Assembly (NCBI RefSeq): GCF_042477335.2
Contig: NC_091727.1
Coordinates: 127,131,501 to 127,195,500, forward strand
Length of the DNA stretch: 64,000 bases
Source of the DNA: Ovis canadensis
Lineage: Eukaryota > Chordata > Mammalia > Artiodactyla > Bovidae
Direction of reading: 5' to 3'
Part shown: one piece after another, positions 1 to 10,941 of the stretch
Layout: the number at the start of each line of letters is the position of its first letter
Position numbering within the stretch: position 1 is the first letter of the stretch
The notes under the pieces: model-generated
What the model was told of the DNA's origin: nothing
Database searches by the model: none
The model's input: the letters and a program-made list of their open reading frames with translations, nothing else
Program-made: the position numbers and the translations under genes

Positions 1-288
1 CAAATGTTCTTAGAAAATTAGTAAGAACAAAAATGATGGGGTTTTTTTAGCGTAGTTTAGTGCTAACCAAGTCAACGTGGCCAGGGTCATCTTCACCTGC
101 TATAGGTTGTGAGGGCAAATGCAACATTGTGTCTGCAGGAAGTCGGAACCCAGGTTTTACACTTTGGGAACCAGACTGTTCTCTGTTTAAATTTCAGCTT
201 TAGTACTTGCTTGCTGTGGGCCTTAGACAAGTTTTTTTTTTTAACTTCCCCAAGTCTAGGTACATTGGAGATAAATATACCGCCCTCA

Positions 289-559
289 CTGGAGAAGGAA
301 ATGGCTTCTCCAGTACTCTTGCCTAGAGAATTCAGCAGACAGAGGAGTCTGGTGGGCTGCTGTCCATGGGGTCGCACAGAGTTGGACACAACTGAAGCGA
401 CTTAGCATGCATGCATGCATTGGAGAAGGAAATGGCAATCGACTCCAGTATTCTTGCCTGGAGAATCCCAAGGACAGAGGAGCCTGGTGGGTTGCCGTCT
501 ATGGAGTCGCCCAGAGTCGGACACGACTGAAGTGACTTAGTAGCAGCAGCAGCAGCATC
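289..559 (+). mobile_element. Bov-A2 dimeric SINE
   Basis: Two tandem Bov-A units, each running from 'ggagaaggaaatgg' to 'gacttag', are joined by a 'gcatgcatgcat' linker and end in an agc-rich tail (541-557). It is flanked by a 12-bp duplication with one mismatch (277-288 and 560-571, ataccRccctca), which fixes the boundaries. Host is the MIR at 195-895. Confidence 0.9.
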
Positions 560-622
560 ATACCACCCTCACAGGGTTGTTGTGAGGATTGAAGGTAAGG
601 AATGGAAGTTGGAAGGTGCTTA

Positions 623-840
623 GGCTTCCCTGGTGGCTCAGATGGTAAAGCATCGGCCTACAATGCGGGAGACCCAGGTTCGATCCCTCGGTCAGGAAGA
701 TCCTCTGGAGAAGGAAATGGCAACCCACTCCAGTACTCTTGCCTGGAAAATCCCATGGACGGAGGAACCTGGTAGGCTACAGTCTATGGGGTCACAAAGA
801 GTTGGACACGGCTGAAGTGACTTCACTTTCACTTTCTTTC
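623..840 (+). mobile_element. Bov-tA SINE
   Basis: The tRNA-derived head ('gcttccctggtggctcag', B-box-like 'ggttcgatccc') is followed by a Bov-A body ending in a ctttca-rich tail. It lies in the 3' part of the same MIR that the Bov-A2 interrupts. Confidence 0.9.
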
Positions 841-904
841 ATGCCTGGCAGTGAGCAGACACTCATCAAGTGGTAGTTATCATTATTGTTACTGCGTGTC
901 CATT

Positions 905-1060
905 GTAAAGCAGAAAGAACCCAAGACTCTGAGTCAGAAGCTTAGGTTCTGTTCTGAGCTGCACCACTAATGAGGCAAAGATACTGTCTCCTCTTTTGAC
1001 CTCAGACACTCTGTAAAATGAGAATGCTGAAGGGTGGCTAGTGCATCACATGACTTTCTC
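905..1060 (+). mobile_element. MIR SINE
   Basis: Degraded MIR core: 'gagtcagaagcttaggttc', 'gctgcaccactaatgag', then 'cctcagacactctgtaaaatga', in the expected order. Confidence 0.65.
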
Positions 1061-1399
1061 CAGTCTCCTAATCAACATTCAAGACAGGCATCAACAATCA
1101 ATCACAGCACTTGTTCCTGAGGAGCAAACAGAATCATTCTCAATGCCGGATCCCAAATAGCCTCTACTGCTCAATTAAAGTTGGCAAGTGAAATGAACTT
1201 TATTTGCCTTCCCTGCATTAAATGGCCTCAGACATACGTTTTAGTGATACCATTCTGTGGCTCTGTGGAAGAAGTGCTTTCTGATAAAGTTTGCAAGTCA
1301 ACTCCAAGGTGAAGTGAAGGGCTCTGGGATCAGAGAGTGACTTCCCACCTAATGAGATGGAAACAAATAATTCAACCCAAAGGTGTAAGGCAATAAGAG
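1061..1399. other. Unclassified sequence
   Basis: No repeat family, RNA gene or convincing exon recognised. AT-rich with frequent stops in all frames. Confidence 0.5.
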
Positions 1400-1535
1400 C
1401 GACCTGGATTTATGTTTGTTTCTTCTGCTGTGTCCTTGCTCTGTGACCTTGGACAAATCACTTAACCTCTCTGAGCCCCCATTTTCTCATTTGTAAAAAC
1501 AGACCTGAGATGGTTATGTAAGGTGTTAACATCGG
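1400..1535 (+). mobile_element. MIR SINE
   Basis: Well-preserved core 'ctctgtgaccttggacaaatcacttaacctctctgagc' (1440-1477), followed by 'cattttctcatttgtaaaa'. Confidence 0.85.
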
Positions 1536-1544
1536 GGGAAACTG

Positions 1545-1625
1545 GGTTATCCTTGCAACTGTTGTGTAAATCTAGAATTACTCCAAAGTTTAAATATTTT
1601 TTATTTTTCAAAAAAAAAATAGGCA
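1545..1625 (+). mobile_element. L1M-type 3' terminal fragment
   Basis: Matches the generic old-L1 tail pattern ('gtgtaaatctagaattactcc') and ends in an A-rich stretch at 1610-1620. Only about 80 bp, so the subfamily cannot be assigned. Confidence 0.45.
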
Positions 1626-2325
1626 GAAGGGCAATTACCTTGGGAGACTGTGAAGATGAAATGAGATAAAGAGGGTGGAAAGCATGTAGTTCGGCGCTTT
1701 TCTTTCGCCCCTCCCAGGCATCTCCCTTCACCTACACCTTTGAACTTGCTGAGCACCTGGAGAATCAGGAGGTATGTTTTCTGGACTGTGATGCCAGCAG
1801 GTTCACCAGCCTGACAGCATTGTAATTCAGAGCCTTGCTGCCAAGCCAAAACCCTGCCAGCAAGAAGGTTGGTTTTACATGGTCCTGGGATCTAATAAAT
1901 GTGTCACACATTGCCAGAAAGCAAAGTGGCCTATCTTTGTTGGACTCTGAGTGTGTGTATGGGTGGGGAGGAGGGCAGAAGGGTGCGTGCAGTGGGAGGC
2001 GAAATAAGAGAATCGGCTAGAATCCAGATAAGACTTGCAAGTAGCTAGTCAAGGAAGCAGGTTCAAGCTCCACCCCCACCCTCCAACTTACAACCCTCTT
2101 TCTTGTTGGCTTTGGGTAAAAGCACTTTTTTCAGATAGACCCCGTTAGATCCAAATGCATTGGAGGTGGGGGGGCAGAAGGAGGAATATATAACCAATCA
2201 GTAGTTGCTTGCTGTTCCCAGGCCTGTTTGCCCACAATCCATCCCTTCCTCTTCCCTTCTCTGCTGATATTGTAGCAGGAGAGGACAGAGAGGGGAGCGG
2301 GATGAGTGGACCCCTGCAGGCTGTT
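1626..2325. other. Unclassified sequence
   Basis: No recognised gene or repeat. It includes a TATA-like stretch (2187-2194) followed by a ccaat pentamer, but nothing coding-like follows, so I do not call a promoter. Confidence 0.45.
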
Positions 2326-2690
2326 TCCCAGGTTCTGGTGGGTTTGGCCAATGGAAGGCACCTGTAGGACTTGAAAAGCAGGAGGGAGAACGAAGCTGGG
2401 CTATTTCTCTCCTTCCTTCTCTGCCTCACGTGATGTCCCCCACAATGACTGTGTCTCTCTTGTGGCTCCAGTTTCCACCGAGCAACCTAGCTCCCTCACT
2501 TCTAGTGTAGGAGCTTCTTGCTGTGGCTAATCTCCAGGTAGCCTCATTGTCCTTGGCTTGGCACTGAAGCTCTCTCATCAGCTGGGTAACCAATTCCCTG
2601 CACTGAATTCCTTCTCCCTTAAATACTCAGTGATTCATTCCTGTTGTCCCAGTTGGACCAGACTGATCAACCCTCCACCAGCCCAGAGCC
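2326..2690 (+). mobile_element. Probable ancient interspersed repeat, family uncertain
   Basis: The succession 'ggtttggccaatggaaggcac', ctctg-rich segment, 'tcttgtggctccagtttcc', 'tgctgtggctaatctccagg' and 'ttaaatactcagtgattc' resembles a widespread old mammalian repeat that I know by sight but cannot name with certainty. No boundaries or target duplication found. Confidence 0.35.
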
Positions 2691-3539
2691 AGGATTCTTG
2701 CTCTGCACTAGTCAATTTTCATTTTGGAATGCAATGCTCTGAGAGACTTATCTGGGAAATCTGGGTGGGAGATTAAAGGGAGTGGAAGAGGTTTGAGGAA
2801 TTAGAAATGGAGGTCAAGCTCAGGAGAGCCTGGTCACCTAAGTAAAGTCTCTGAAAAAAGAAGGGAGCGAGAACAGAAAAGCAGCTGAGCTAGTTTAACC
2901 ACTTCTCGAATTTGCACTGTCTTGACCCGTGATGCTCTGAGTCCTCTGCTTTGGCAGAGAGCAAGTCAAAGCCTAGAAAGAGAAGAATGATGAGCACCCC
3001 GCCCTCCTCTGAGTCAGCTCTAGAACAGGGAAAGAAGAGGAGAGAAGTTCCAGGTTGTGGCAGGCCTGGCTGTAGGCGGCAGACACATTCCAATCAGATG
3101 AAGGAGAACAGCCCTAGGAGCCCCATGGAGCCCCTCAATCAGGCAGTCCTGAACAGTCATGATCAAACTGTTCCGGATGAAGGACTTGCTTGAGGCTGAG
3201 TGACAGGATTTCAACAGCAACAGAAACCATGCAGGACTGTCCCCAGGACTGAGGTCCCTTCGCTTCATCTCATTGCAAACTGTGTTTGGGGCTGTATAGA
3301 CCCAGCTACAGTGCTTGAGTCTCATTCATCAGCTACTAATTGACTGCATGACCTTGGAGAAGTCAGAGAGAGGGCAGTTAGGCCCCCTGCTTACCTAAGA
3401 GGACACATTTTGAGTATCCAATACACATCAAACTGTAATTCCAGCTTCAAGGAGGAACAGAGCAGATGTCTGAGAAATGCTTCCTACTGGGGGCTGGGAA
3501 AGCAGAATGGAAGCTAGCCTGTAGTGCTCAAGAGCATGG
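2691..3539. other. Mostly unclassified; MIR-like scrap
   Basis: A short MIR-like motif 'gcatgaccttggagaagtca' lies at about 3345-3365. The rest shows no recognised repeat. An 80-codon frame at 2951-3193 is Ser/Pro/Arg-rich and has no flanking splice logic I trust. Confidence 0.4.
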
Positions 3540-3792
3540 TTTTAAAGTTGTTGTTAGTTTGGTTAGGGGCAATGGTAATACTGTCATTGGATATGAAAAT
3601 ATCCCTAATTGTTTTAGATGTGTCATGAAGTACGTAGAGGCAAATGATATAATACCTGGGATTTCCTTCCAAATATTAAGGCAAGGCCTTAAAGAAAAGA
3701 GAAAAAGAAAAAGATAAATAAAGCTAACATGAAAATAATCTTGATAGCTATTGAATCTGGTAATGGGTACACAGGGATTTCACACTATTCTA

Positions 3793-4228
3793 ATTTTTTT
3801 TTCTTTCTCCAATTTTTTTTTAAATTAAAGTAGCTTCCCAGGTGACTCAGCAGTAAAGAATCCACCTGCAGTGCAGGAGACGCAGATTCAATCCCTGGGT
3901 TGGGATGATCCCCTGAAGAAGGAAATGGCAATCCACTCCAGTAAATTCCTGCCTGGGAAATCCCATGGACAGAGGAGCCTGGCAGGCTACAGTCCATGGG
4001 GTTGCAAAAGAGTCGGATACGACTGAGCGACTAAACAACAATAACAAAGAGTAACTTTACAATGTTGTGTTAGTTTCAATCACTTTCAGCAAAGTGATTC
4101 AATTACATATACACACAAACATTCTTTTTCAGATTCTCTTCCATGATAGGATAAGATACGGAATATAGTTCCCTGTGCTATTGCAGTAGGTCCTTGTTGT
4201 TTACCTATTTTATATATAGTAGTATTAT
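3793..4228 (-). mobile_element. Artiodactyl-type L1 3' end, split by Bov-tA
   Basis: Antisense L1 tail: T-rich start (3793-3821), then 'gtaactttacaatgttgtg', 'agattctcttccatgatagg' and 'ccctgtgctattgcagtagg'. A Bov-tA interrupts it at 3833-4050. Severely 5'-truncated. Confidence 0.8.
3833..4050 (+). mobile_element. Bov-tA SINE
   Basis: Full head-to-tail Bov-tA ('gcttcccaggtgactcag' to 'gactgagcgactaaac') ending in an aac/aat tail. Innermost element of a three-level nest. Confidence 0.9.
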
Positions 4229-4280
4229 ACTATTCTACTTCTGCCTGTATGAAAATTTTCATAATAAATTTTTAAAGCAT

Positions 4281-4844
4281 GTGTTTTAGAGTCAGGCCTG
4301 AGTTTGACCCCAGTTAGTTAAGCAATAAATGTGTAATGGAGTAATACTGGCTACCAGGCCCTGTGTTTTGACTCAGCAGTGGTAGGTACAAGAGGCACAA
4401 AACAGACCAGGTCAGGGGTCCCAAACAGAGGAAAGGCTTTCAATATTAGGTGGCCAGAAAAAAGTGACAGATGTCCACCTCATCTATCTAGGCTCTTTCT
4501 AAACTGCCTCTGATGTCTCTGATGCCTCTGATGCCACTTTTTGCTTAAAAGGCCAGAGTGCTTTCTGACGAATTCTTCCATGATCCCTAAAAGGGCACTG
4601 GAGCTCTCTTTTGTGACCTGTGCTGCTGTAGCCAATGGCTAGGGAGGACCACTGCAAGCTGGGGTGGGCTGCCTTTCCAGTACCCTGAGCAACTCACAAA
4701 GTCCCACCCAATCCTAACTCCAAGGAGATTCTGGAGATTCCATGGGACACTCTGGAGTCTCAAGCAAATTGCCCTTTCCCCCCCTTTCCTGTCCCTCTCC
4801 CTCACACTTGCCCAGGATTGTGTCATTGAAATCACATGAGCAGT
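4281..4844. other. Unclassified sequence
   Basis: Contains a weak MIR-like 'agagtcaggcctgagtttga' (4288-4307) and a small 'ctgatgtctctgatgcc' near-tandem (4508-4540). No gene signal. Confidence 0.45.
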
Positions 4845-5065
4845 GAGGCATTTCAAAAGTTAGACAGACGTGTTTTTGAATCCAGACTCCACAAACTGAC
4901 TACCAATGTGACCTTTAAGTACATCACCTCAGTGCTCTGAGCTTCCATTGCCTCTTCTGTAAAATCATGACAAAATGGCACCTCCCTCACAAGGTCACGT
5001 GAGGGTTAGTGAAGAAAGTGCTTACATGGTTCCAGGTACAAGGTAAGCTCTCCCAAACCCAGGCA
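4845..5065 (+). mobile_element. MIR SINE
   Basis: MIR succession: 'gaatccagactccac', 'aatgtgacctttaagtacatc', 'gagcttccattgcctcttctgt', 'ctccctcacaaggtcacgtg' and the terminal 'gtgcttacatggttcc'. Confidence 0.75.
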
Positions 5066-5639
5066 CTGCTCTTGCTGAGGGATGGGAGAATAAAGAGTTT
5101 ATCCTCTGCCTGAGTAGGCGGTGCAGAGAAGGGACAGGAGTTGAAGTATCTCTGAGTCATAGCCTGATCATCCAGAGCTCAGGGCTCCCCTTGAGCATGG
5201 GCCCTGAGGCAAAACACTCAGTGCACGTTTTCACCAGGGAGAATCCAGAGGCCCCCAGTGAGGTAGAAACCCTTTGGCCTGAGGGGCACTAGGATTTTAC
5301 AGGACACCAAGAAGGAAACCCAGTTCTGAGCTCACCCCAGAGGTTTCAGGCTAATTCCAATAATGCACCCCTGAAGCAACCCAACACATTCCCTGCCTTC
5401 CAGACCACATACTTTCCCCATATCCCAGTAGCTATCTAGAAGTTGCACCTGACTGGAGCAGGCTCTTTGGTCCTGCACTGTTCCAGATTCAGAAACCCCA
5501 GACAATAACTCAGCATCTGGGACCATGAGCCTGGGATAGTGAGCCCCTGCCAGCTGAATGAATCACACGCAGGCCCCAGCTGCTCAACATATGCTGACTG
5601 GACATATTGAGGGATGGCCCGCTCTCCCTGAAGGCCAAG
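5066..5639. other. Unclassified, near-balanced GC
   Basis: No recognised repeat. Short open frames on both strands overlap each other and none has family resemblance. Confidence 0.45.
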
Positions 5640-5800
5640 CAAAACGTCCCAGAGGCAATCTTGACCTACAGTTTACAGATTCCACTTTCCATGTGAAGGG
5701 ACACAAGCTCGGAGAGCTTAAGTGTATCACCCACTGTGGTCCAACTCACATGCAAGAGCTAGCCTGCAGGTCTCCCCATCCTTCCACCAGCATTCTTGCC
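5640..5800 (-). mobile_element. Degraded MIR-like fragment (antisense)
   Basis: The order 'gtttacagattccac', 'cggagagcttaagtgtatcacc', 'gcaagagctagcctgcagg' parallels a reverse-complement MIR core. Divergence is high. Confidence 0.4.
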
Positions 5801-5954
5801 CTTGACTTCCACTGTCTCCAAGGGTAGCTTTGTGGTAAATCCCTCTCAGGCCAGGGTAGGCCATTGGCTGGATGAGCAGAGAACAGGGATGATTCCTAGA
5901 CGAAGAATCCCCCTTTTCAAGAGCCATGTGACTTGGCCCTGGTTTGTTTGTATT

Positions 5955-6360
5955 GATTATTATTATTATTTTAGCCACCATGAAGAAGGCAATGGCACCC
6001 TACTCCAGTACTCTTGCCTGGAAAATCCCATGAATGGAGGAGCTTGGTGTGCTGCAGTCCATGGGGTAGCTAAGAGTCGGACACGATGAGCGACTTCACT
6101 TTCACATTTCACTTTCATGCATTGGAGAAGGAAATGGCAACTCACTCCAGTGTTCTTGCCTGGAGAATCCCAGGGACGGGGGAGCCTGGTAGGTTGCCGT
6201 CTGTGGGGTCGCACAGAGTCGGGCACGACTGAAGCGACTTAGCAGTAGCAGCAGACACCATGCAGCTTGTGGGATCTTAGTTCCCCGAGCAGGAATCAAA
6301 TCCTCGCTCTCAGCAATGAAAGCAGAGAGTCATAACCACTGGACCACCTGGGAATTCCCT
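5955..6360 (-). mobile_element. CHR-type tRNA-derived SINE, split by Bov-A2
   Basis: Antisense CHR-type SINE: T-rich/(att)n start with 'ccaccatg' (to 5982), resuming at 6255 with 'ttgtgggatcttagttccc', 'aggaatcaaatcc' (B-box complement) and 'accactggaccacctggg'. Confidence 0.8.
5983..6254 (+). mobile_element. Bov-A2 dimeric SINE
   Basis: Two Bov-A units with a ctttcactttca linker and a terminal 'agcagtagcagcag' tail. The flanking 7-bp duplication caccatg (5976-5982 and 6256-6262) places it inside the CHR SINE. Confidence 0.9.
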
Positions 6361-6789
6361 GTATGTTTGTTTTAAATAAACACATGTTTAAAGTTTGGTT
6401 TAAGTCATTCATGAGGAAATCAGAAAGACATCACAATTGGTGCAAAGGAGAACTCAAAACACATTTATAGTCAGGGAAGGAATGCTAAAATGAATTTACA
6501 AATGAAAGTAAAACAGGAAAAACTGGTCAATATTCATGGCAATAATCAACTGTATTCCATGAGACACTGGACCTACACAATCAGCAAAGCCTCCAGAATT
6601 GCACTGAGAGGATATCCAGTCATTTCCTTTGCACATTTCAAAATCTTCTACCATTTTCTATATACCTAGAAACTGTAGAGATGCTGGAGTAGGGTGGGTC
6701 TTGACCTGGCTGGTGCTTTTAATGAGGCAGAGGAAATTTTAGAAGTGTGGGTGTAAGGATCATCATGGGAAGACCACTGGCTCTGGGAA
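6361..6789. other. Unclassified AT-rich sequence
   Basis: Nothing recognised in this interval on either strand. Confidence 0.45.
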
Positions 6790-6990
6790 TCAGGGAGGGA
6801 GGGGCTTGAAGCCTGGTTTCTGTTCTGCCTTGGGGCAGGGGGACTTTATCTCACTTAGCTTCAGCCTCCTCACCTGCAAGATGGAAATAAAGACTGGCAG
6901 TATCTGCCTCATCTAGTTGTGGTACTTGAGGATGTAAATAAAACACCTAGTACAAAGTCATTGGTCATGAGAGCCAACAGTGAATGTGGG
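6790..6990 (+). mobile_element. MIR SINE
   Basis: MIR core: 'cctcctcacctgcaagatgg', 'tatctgcctcatctagttg', then terminal 'aaacacctagtacaaagtc'. Confidence 0.7.
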
Positions 6991-7005
6991 CCTGCTCTAG
7001 ATTAG

Positions 7006-7800
7006 TTCATTTCAGTTCAGTTGTTCAGTCGTGTCCGACTCTTTGTGACCCCATGAACCACAGCACGCCAGGCCTCCCTGTCCATCACCAACTTCTGGAG
7101 TTTACCCAAACTCATGTCCTTTGAGTCGGTGATGCCATCCAACCATCTCATCCTCTGTCGTCCCCTTCTCCTCCTGCCTTCAATCTTGCCCAGCATCAGG
7201 GTCTTTTCAGATGAGTCAGCTCTTAGCATCAGGTGGCCAAAGTATTGGCCTTTCAGCTTCAACATCAATCCTTTCAATGAACACTCAGGACTGATTTCCT
7301 TTAGGGATGGACTGGTTGGATCTCCTTGCAGTCCAAGGGACTCTCAGGAGTCTTCTCCAACCCCACAGTTCAAAAGCATCAATTCTTCGGTGCTCAGCTT
7401 TCTTTATAGTCCAACTCTCACATGACTACTGGAAAAACCACAGCCTTAACTAGATGGACCTTTGCTGGGAAAGTAATGTCTCTGCTTTCTAATATGCTGT
7501 CTATGTTGCTCATAACTTTCCTTCCAAGGAGTAAGTGTCTTTTAATTTCATGGCTGCAGTCACAATCTGCAGTGATTTTGGAGCCCCCCAAAATAAAGTC
7601 AGCCACTGTTTCCCCATCTATTTGCCATGAAGTGATGGGACTGGATGCCATGATCATTGTTTTCTGAATGTTGAGCTTTAAGCCAACTTTTTCACTCTCC
7701 TCTTTCACTTTCATCAAGAGGCTCTTTAGTTCTTCTTCACTTTCTGCCATAAGGGTGGTGCCATCTGCATATCTGAGGTTATTGATATTTCTCCCAGAAA
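7006..7800 (-). mobile_element. BovB LINE, 5'-truncated, antisense
   Basis: Antisense RTE-clade BovB of about 795 bp with near-perfect 10-bp target duplications (tctagattag 6996-7005, tctagatcag 7801-7810). On the minus strand it encodes the C-terminal part of the reverse transcriptase, including [20 protein letters not shown] (about 7750-7691) and [20 protein letters not shown]. The segment around the catalytic motif reads RYADG, so the second Asp of YADD is lost. Nothing upstream of that is present, so the copy is dead. Confidence 0.93.
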
Positions 7801-7810
7801 TCTAGATCAG

Positions 7811-8015
7811 GCACTAGATCAAGCACTGGGATAAGCAGTTTACATGCCTTTATTCATTTATTCCTCACCACAACTATGAAGTATGTACTGTTTTAGCCCT
7901 TTTTATTGGCAAGGAAGTTAACCGGCCCAAGATGATCCAGCTAGTGAGTGATGGTACCACTGTTTGAACCCAGGCAGTGGACTTCAAGCCAAGCTTTTAG
8001 GCTCTCTACTCTCTC
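7811..8015 (-). mobile_element. MIR SINE (antisense)
   Basis: Reverse-complement MIR order: 'gcactgggataagcagtttac', 'ttcctcaccacaactatgaag', 'aagatgatccagctagtgag', 'tttgaacccaggcagtgg'. It directly abuts the right target duplication of the BovB. Confidence 0.75.
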
Positions 8016-8204
8016 CCTGTTTCCATGGGAGATGTGGTCTCTTGTCAGAGGCAGGCCCAAAAATGGAGGGGCAATGTGCAAATAGCACAAATGTGGTCTT
8101 AATCCAGGAAGCAAGTTTCCTGTGAACACAGGCACCCCTAAAGAAGTTGCAGAAGGTAGACCAAGGCCTGGGCTCTCTAAGGCACCCATAACCCCCACCC
8201 CAGC

Positions 8205-8238
8205 TCACACACACACTCACATACACACATCACATCAA
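8205..8238. repeat. Imperfect (CA)n microsatellite
   Basis: cacacacacactcacatacacacatcaca-type run. Confidence 0.8.
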
Positions 8239-10180
8239 ATCTTTTTGACTGTTCCTCCTCATTGCTTCCCAGCCTTTTTAATTGCATGGAAAACATAGGA
8301 GACTATATTTTTAAGGTGCCAGAGCTCTCAGGCCCCTCCCAGTCTCTCTGAGGCTCACAGAAATCAAAAGATTGGTACATCAATCAGGTCACTTTGCTGT
8401 AACTCACAGGTACCTTCTGTCTACTCCAAGCAAAATGATCTGACTATATATTTCCAATCAAACACAGATTAAAACACTTGTAGGAAGCTGAACACTTAAA
8501 TCTTCCACTACAATTTCAGGTTTTAGACCCCATTTCCTTCCACTCACATTCAGAGTTAGTAGATGAATAACTGCCTGATATTTAATGTGATGCTGTTCAT
8601 TTTTAGACATGTTATTTTAAATGAATAATCAATATGAATTCATTTGTCATTCTTTCCTACTAGTATGGATCATAATAAACTCATCTGTGATTCACAAGAA
8701 TGTAAAAACATACTCCCATGGGAACTTCATCTTAATTCAGTATTATTGGTCTTTCTAAGTGAAACATTATCTGTCACTCTTCTGAACAGAGAGTTCATTG
8801 ATAATCGGTCATCAGAGGAGAAGCATAATATTTTCCATATTTTTTTCAGCATCTGACAAAATCACGGGTAAAAACTGGCTGGGTATGCATTATGTCAGCT
8901 GATATGGATGAATAAAAATGGAGGAGGTGATATTGTTCAATGACGAGTCTGTTTGGTCCATATACTTGCCAACATCTGGGTGTTTGGCCTGAGAGGGTTC
9001 AGAGTATTTTCTTTCCATTCACATGTTATGGCTTTGTGTATATAGATGGCTTCTCACTAAACAACTTGGATGCCTCTGTTACAAAAGAATATATGGAAAC
9101 AATGAGAAGTTGAAAAAGGAAGGGGTAGGACAAAGGAGAAAATGTGGCAGAAGACATTCCTAAAATGGTTCCGCCACTGCCATGGAGTTGGAGCCCAAGC
9201 TGCAATAATAATGTAGGAAAATGTGGCCAGTATAACACAAAACATCAAAGGTGGAGGAGAAATCGTCAGTATGACTTCACTTATCAGAAAAATATTGAGT
9301 CTAAGTCAGCACTGATTAACCCATGTTTGCCATAGATGGAGAGGGTGCCCCTGAACATGATGGTTAGGGGAAACAATGACTTGTCCATGAATTCAGCACA
9401 CCAGAGCCCATGAGGCCGTCACATGGACACTTAATACACTATTCAACTGTAGCTCTGAATTGAGTTAGTGGACATTCATTCACAGCCTCAGTGTGAATGT
9501 GTGGAAAACCAAACAACGTGAATTCATTCTACAAAAACAAACCCAGAAAAGCTCGGCAGAAACAGTGAAAAGTAGCCCAGAAGAGCAGAGCTTTCAGCAC
9601 ACGTTTTAGAACTGCAGATAAATAGAAAGTAACTTAAGATTACAGAAGGCAAGAGGCGAAGGGAAAGAGCTTCCTGGGGATTCTCTGCACTTCCCACTTG
9701 AGAGTGAACCAATCTTCTTTTGACGTTGAGACTACTCAGAATAACTCAGTTCCAGTTGACAAATGTGGAGAGAGGAAAGTGGCGGCCATCTGCTGTTCAC
9801 GACTGAGGCTGGCTCAAGAGTAAATAACTTTCAACAGCCATGAGAAAGAGAGGCCCATAAAAAGGATTTATAAGGGAGACTTACGAAGCTTCTATCTTGA
9901 ATAAAGGTCAAAATCTAGATGAAAAGCCAAGTTCACCTTCTTGCCTTGACTGATAAGGTAGTTTGACTGCTAGGTTAGAGGGACCAATTTAGTCCATACA
10001 GCTCAACCCCTCCAGCATCTAGACAATGATCCAAGAACTCAACAGAGACATTTCTATTGTGCTGTATGGTAGCCTGTACTACTTCTTTTCAGCCCTGTGC
10101 TTTGGGGGCTCTATAGCAGTAGGGAATCTCCTGAGACATTTTGGGCATGTTCACCCAATTGCAAGATATACAGGATATTT
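8239..10180. other. Longest unclassified stretch of the window
   Basis: Almost 2 kb in which I recognise no repeat family, RNA gene or exon. Small open frames (8644-8856 plus, 9026-9238 minus, 10026-10223 plus) have no identifiable domain. Being free of young SINEs it may be older unique DNA. Confidence 0.45.
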
Positions 10181-10183
10181 AAT

Positions 10184-10221
10184 TTCAAGAGAAAATATAT
10201 GTACTTCAAGAGAAAATATAT
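10184..10221. repeat. Short tandem duplication, 21-bp period
   Basis: The 17-mer ttcaagagaaaatatat occurs at 10184-10200 and again at 10205-10221. Confidence 0.85.
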
Positions 10222-10860
10222 AAGCTACTTCTGAGTTGTTACTTCTCAAATATTTTATTTATTTATTTACTTGAGGTTTGAATTGCTTTTTGTTGGGGTG
10301 AGTGCGGCAGGCCCACCGTGGTGGAGTTAGTGTTCTGCCCTTGGAGGCAACTGAAGCTGGGTGCCTCCACCTGCCACCTACCTGGGATAGTAGAGCATGC
10401 TCAGTCGGAGGGTGAAGGCGAGGTGGAGCCACCAGGGCCTGGGGCGAAGGAACAGGAGCAGGTGGCACTGGCTGGGCTGCCTCGGTCAGCATGGACCGCC
10501 CAGGCAGTGAGGGGAACAGGGGTTGAGGCTCCTGGGAGAGGCAGGCAGGCAGCACCCCAGTACCCACAGGCCTGGGGCAGTGGGCACCAGGCCCATGGTG
10601 GGCAGAGGCCTGCAGGAGCTCAGCCGTACCTGGCTGGCATGCCTGAGAGCTGAGCAGTGACGAGCCTTTCACCAGGAGGGTCTGTCTTCCACCCCAGGTC
10701 TGGGTCTTTGGAGCGTGGGGTGCAAAGGGAGGCAAAGAAGGCACTTTATAGCGAGCTGAGGCTGGAAGGCTGAAGCCAGAGGCCTGGGGTCTGAGGGACC
10801 TGGCCTGGGCTGGCTGGATCTGATAGGAACTCTCATCATCTTCCCATGGGGAATGGGCTT

Positions 10861-10941
10861 TCTTTTTTTTTTAATTTATTTATTTTAATTGGAGGTTAAT
10901 TACTTTACAATATTGTTTTGCCATACATCAACATGAATCCG
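10861..10941 (-). mobile_element. L1 3' end (about 80 bp)
   Basis: T-run followed by 'attggaggttaattacttta' and 'gccatacatcaacatgaatcc': the reverse complement of a ruminant L1 terminus. GC-rich sequence touches it on both sides. Confidence 0.85.

Larger units (their letters stand above)
195..895 (+). mobile_element. MIR SINE split by two younger SINEs
   Basis: Three blocks (about 195-288, 560-622 and 841-895) read in order as one MIR: a degraded 'ccttagacaag' core, then 'cagggttgttgtgaggatt', then 'gtgctta' and 'tgcctggcagtgagcagacactca'. A Bov-A2 and a Bov-tA fill the two gaps. The 5' edge is degraded. The preceding 1-194 is unclassified. Confidence 0.75.
3540..4280 (+). mobile_element. 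L1M-type 3' end, split by a second L1
   Basis: Old L1 3' UTR sequence ('atggatatgaaaatatccct'-like region at 3590-3610, then 'gaatctggtaatgggtacac') runs to 3792. It resumes at 4229 with 'gaaaattttcataataaa'. The interval is an antisense L1 flanked by a 9-bp duplication (actattcta, 3784-3792 and 4229-4237). Confidence 0.65.

Noticed and set aside
650-700. tRNA-like B box ('ggttcgatccc')
   Set aside because: Part of the tRNA-derived head of Bov-tA; the same motif recurs in every Bov-tA and CHR copy. No standalone tRNA gene cloverleaf.
2185-2215. TATA and CCAAT-like words as a promoter
   Set aside because: Order and spacing are wrong (ccaat lies downstream of the TATA-like word) and no gene follows.
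10259-10744. 161-codon minus-strand open frame as a gene
   Set aside because: Pro/Ala/Ser-rich as expected from any GC-rich frame. It runs into the A-rich tail with no proper stop context. Treated as part of the composite insert instead.
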